Of a DNA stretch of 53,161 nt, positions 51,349 to 53,161 are shown piece after piece (within the stretch, counting starts at the first letter, position 1; the number at the start of each line of letters is the position of its first letter). Source of the stretch: Myxococcales bacterium (GTDB lineage Bacteria > Myxococcota_A > UBA9160 > UBA4427); contig DUCT01000160.1 in the NCBI GenBank assembly GCA_012959665.1, forward strand, positions 33,484 through 86,644, written 5' to 3'. Made by a program: the position numbers and the translations under genes. The notes beneath the pieces are model-generated. The model was not told the origin of the DNA, ran no database searches, and saw only the letters and a list, made by a program, of their open reading frames with translations.

Positions 51349-52115
51349 TGGCTGAATCGAAGAAAATGCTGCGGGTTGAGATTTCGCGTTTCGATCCCGA
51401 TCGAGACGAGGTCCCCAAGACCCAAGAGTACGAGATCCCTGTCCAGGACGATTGGAAGGTCTTGGACGCGATCAACTACATCAAGGACGAAGTCGATCCG
51501 AGCATCTCCCACCGTTGGTCCTGCCGCATGGCGGTCTGCGGGAGCTGTGGGATGATGCTGAACGGCGAGCCCAAGCTGACCTGCAAGACGCCTTTGTCCG
51601 ATTACGACGAGACCATCAAGATCGAGCCCCTGGCGAATTTTCCCATTGTGCGCGATCTGGTCGTCGACATGGATGGCTTCATGGACAAGTTCCGCAAGGT
51701 GAAGCCCTGGATTGTTCGCGCCAAGGCCCGCGCCGAGGACATGGAGGACCTTAACGAGAAGGGGACCTTCAGCCAGTCGCCGGACCAGTTGGCCACATTC
51801 AAGCAGTTCAGCATGTGCATCAACTGCCTGCTCTGTTACGCGGCTTGCCCCGTGATCGCCAATGAGCCCGAGTTCATTGGCCCGGCGGCCATCGCCTTGG
51901 GTCATCGATACAACCTCGATAGCCGGGACGAAGGCCAGGCAGAACGCAACTCGATCTTTCGTGGGGAGGGGACGGTCTTCTCCTGTTCCTTCGCAAACGA
52001 ATGCAGCGAGGTCTGCCCCAAGAACGTGGACCCAGCGGCGGCGGTCAACCAGGCGAAGCTGGCGGCGGTGGTCGATTGGGCAAAGGGACTGGTTCTCCCC
52101 AGGGAGGGCGCATAG
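51348..52115 (+). CDS. frdB: Fumarate reductase iron-sulfur subunit
   Basis: Electron-transfer subunit linking FrdA to the quinone site. The 255 residues have the ferredoxin-type [2Fe-2S] motif CRMAVCGSCGMMLNGEPKLTC, the [4Fe-4S] motif CINCLLCYAACP, and the [3Fe-4S] motif CSFANECSEVCPKNVDP, in that order. ATG 51348 overlaps the frdA stop, with AGGAG eleven bases upstream. A C-terminal region of about 20 residues completes the domain as in FrdB/SdhB. Confidence 0.96.
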   Translation: MAESKKMLRVEISRFDPDRDEVPKTQEYEIPVQDDWKVLDAINYIKDEVDPSISHRWSCRMAVCGSCGMMLNGEPKLTCKTPLSDYDETIKIEPLANFPIVRDLVVDMDGFMDKFRKVKPWIVRAKARAEDMEDLNEKGTFSQSPDQLATFKQFSMCINCLLCYAACPVIANEPEFIGPAAIALGHRYNLDSRDEGQAERNSIFRGEGTVFSCSFANECSEVCPKNVDPAAAVNQAKLAAVVDWAKGLVLPREGA

Positions 52116-52117
52116 TC

Positions 52118-52561
52118 ATGACTCGAGCCGCACATCCCGAAGCGATGGCCCCGCCCAAGAAGGGCCCGACGCGGACAGCGCCTCCTCGGATGCCGGGTTC
52201 CTGGTGGGGCGCTCCCCGGATTCGGACCTACCTGCTCTTCGGAGCCACCGGGGTCGTGTACTTCCTGGCGGGGACAGTGGTTCTGCACCTGGTCTGGGCT
52301 CTGGGCAAGGGCCCGGACGCCTGGGCGACGGTTATGGCGAGTCTCTCCCATCCGCTCTATCTCGTATTTCACGCGCTGACCCTGATCTCTGTCCTGTTTG
52401 TGGGGATCCGCGCCTTCGGGACCATGATGCCCAAGATGCAGCCCCGGGGAGGACCTCTGCCGGTTCTCGCTCCCGGGCTTGTCCGGGGTTTGATTTACTC
52501 CGCTTGGGCCGCTCTTACCCTGGTGTTCAGCTTGATTCTGGCTGGGAAGATTGGATCATGA
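52118..52561 (+). CDS. frdC: Fumarate reductase membrane anchor subunit C
   Basis: A 147-residue membrane anchor of the quinol:fumarate reductase. Three helices follow a Pro/Lys-rich N-terminal extension of about 35 residues (APPKKGPTRTAPPRMP), longer than in E. coli. GKGPDAWATVMASLSHPLYL and FHALTLISVLFVGI align well with E. coli FrdC, the haem-free class. The ATG lies two bases after the frdB stop codon, with AGGGAGG upstream. The stop overlaps the frdD start. Confidence 0.9.
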   Translation: MTRAAHPEAMAPPKKGPTRTAPPRMPGSWWGAPRIRTYLLFGATGVVYFLAGTVVLHLVWALGKGPDAWATVMASLSHPLYLVFHALTLISVLFVGIRAFGTMMPKMQPRGGPLPVLAPGLVRGLIYSAWAALTLVFSLILAGKIGS

Positions 52562-52917
52562 AACACTTGTTGCTCAAGCTCGAACCGATCATCTGGCTGC
52601 TTTTCGGGGCCGGTCTGTCCGTCGGCACAATGCTTCTCACGGGCTTCGTCCTGGTGGTGGGCCTTGCGATCCCCATGGGCCTCGTCCCTTCGGACGCTCT
52701 TGATTATGAGCGGGCGCACGCGCTGGCTTCAAATGGCTTTGGTCGGCTGGTGCTCCTCGGCCTGATTGCTCTTCCGCTCTGGAAGGGGGCCCACCACGTA
52801 CGCTCCCTCTCCGTGGACTTCAACGGCGGGGACCGGGATGGCGCCGTGGGCGTTCTCGTCTACACCGCTGCTGCCTTGTGCAGCCTGATCGCCATCGTCG
52901 CCGTAGTTCGCCTTTAG
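52558..52917 (+). CDS. frdD: Fumarate reductase membrane anchor subunit D
   Basis: A 119-residue second membrane anchor with three helices. WLLFGAGLSVGTM, GLVPSDALDYERAHALASNGFGRLVLL and LPLWKGAHHVRSL match E. coli FrdD closely, including the positions that line the quinone sites with FrdC. It completes a four-gene frdABCD operon with overlapping or nearly touching genes. Whether the complex works mainly as fumarate reductase or succinate dehydrogenase cannot be told from sequence. A 13-bp array begins at its stop codon. Confidence 0.92.
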   Translation: MKHLLLKLEPIIWLLFGAGLSVGTMLLTGFVLVVGLAIPMGLVPSDALDYERAHALASNGFGRLVLLGLIALPLWKGAHHVRSLSVDFNGGDRDGAVGVLVYTAAALCSLIAIVAVVRL

Positions 52918-52979
52918 CGGTTTCTGGCAGCGGTTTCTGGCAGCGGTTTCTGAGACCGGTTCTCACAGCGGTTTGTAAG
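52916..52979 (+). repeat. 13-bp tandem array starting on the frdD stop codon
   Basis: AGCGGTTTCTGGC at 52916-52928 and 52929-52941, then AGCGGTTTCTGAG, and two more diverged copies to about 52979. The first copy starts inside the TAG of frdD. It lies in the spacer toward a probable convergent gene at the window edge. Confidence 0.85.
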
Positions 52980-53094
52980 ACAGCGGCTCTCACCGCCACG
53001 CTTTTGCGCTGGACTCGCGATTCTGGGTTCGGGGATTCGATTGCCCAGCCATTTTCTTTCGTGCGCCCGTGGATTGACGGGGTGGGTTGTGTGC

Positions 53095-53161
53095 TTATTC
53101 AATGGTCTCGGCAGCGAGGGCAGAAGCCTGGAACCGTCGAGCGAGAAGCAGTGCCCCGGCA
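53095..53161 (-). CDS. Possible C-terminal end of a minus-strand gene (cut by window edge)
   Basis: The last 67 bases on the minus strand read as an open frame, LLLARRFQASALAAETIE and then TAA. The composition (alanine-rich, helix-like) suits a real C terminus, and it would be convergent with frdABCD. Only 22 codons are visible, so no family can be named. Confidence 0.3.
   Translation of the reverse strand, partial: AGALLLARRFQASALAAETIE

Overview
The window is one chromosomal stretch of a GC-rich diderm bacterium. It carries ordinary housekeeping genes and no phage, insertion sequence, CRISPR array, rRNA or tRNA that I can recognise. A meso-DAP murein-recycling pair (LdcA, Mpl), an AsmA-like protein, a LolA-like exported protein, an RND/MMPL transporter, NtrB/NtrC, a GAF-containing PtsP and an E. 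coli-type frdABCD set all point to a proteobacterial-grade organism, most likely from the former Deltaproteobacteria (Myxococcota/Desulfobacterota relatives). That placement is an inference from gene content only.

Layout. 1-6835: a multi-subunit Mrp-type cation/proton antiporter operon with nearly every junction overlapping, and three separate NuoL/M/N-like proteins. 7000-8523: pdxS-pdxT (PLP synthesis). 8710-12145: rpsF-rpsR-rplI-dnaB; S6 and S18 both carry long disordered extensions, ssb is absent from its common place, and DnaB ends in an SSB-like acidic tip. 12266-15910: ldcA, a cytoplasmic beta-lactamase-fold serine hydrolase and mpl, a probable murein-peptide recycling group. 16031-19806 (minus): a PadR regulator behind an AT-rich spacer, then thiD overlapping a membrane-anchored MutS-like ATPase gene. 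20029-25538: LolA-like protein, ApbC/HCF101-type Fe-S carrier, questin-oxidase-like protein, and a minus-strand pair of amidohydrolase and GH18-like protein. 25619-35243: lspA, then a minus-strand operon ntrB-ntrC-thiE-CNT transporter with all junctions overlapping, then moeA and a large AsmA-like protein. 35552-46620: small XRE regulator, ptsP (apparently starting at an AUU codon behind a GC hairpin), a polytopic membrane protein, leuS, the PpsR-type kinase/pyrophosphorylase and an RND/MMPL exporter. 46925-52917: a D-2-hydroxyacid dehydrogenase, a YacP-like NYN protein, a roughly 700-bp repeat-rich tract, and frdABCD.

The most unusual feature is not a gene. Short tandem arrays, mostly with a 15-bp period but each with its own unrelated unit, sit in many of the longer intergenic spacers. 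Every convergent spacer longer than about 100 bp in this window contains one, two of them beginning on the upstream stop codon, and a chain of at least six successive arrays precedes frdA. I know of no named repeat family that matches. Other points for a second look are the SSB-like tail on DnaB, the AUU start of ptsP, the NtrBC-ThiE-transporter operon and the ThiD/membrane-MutS pairing.
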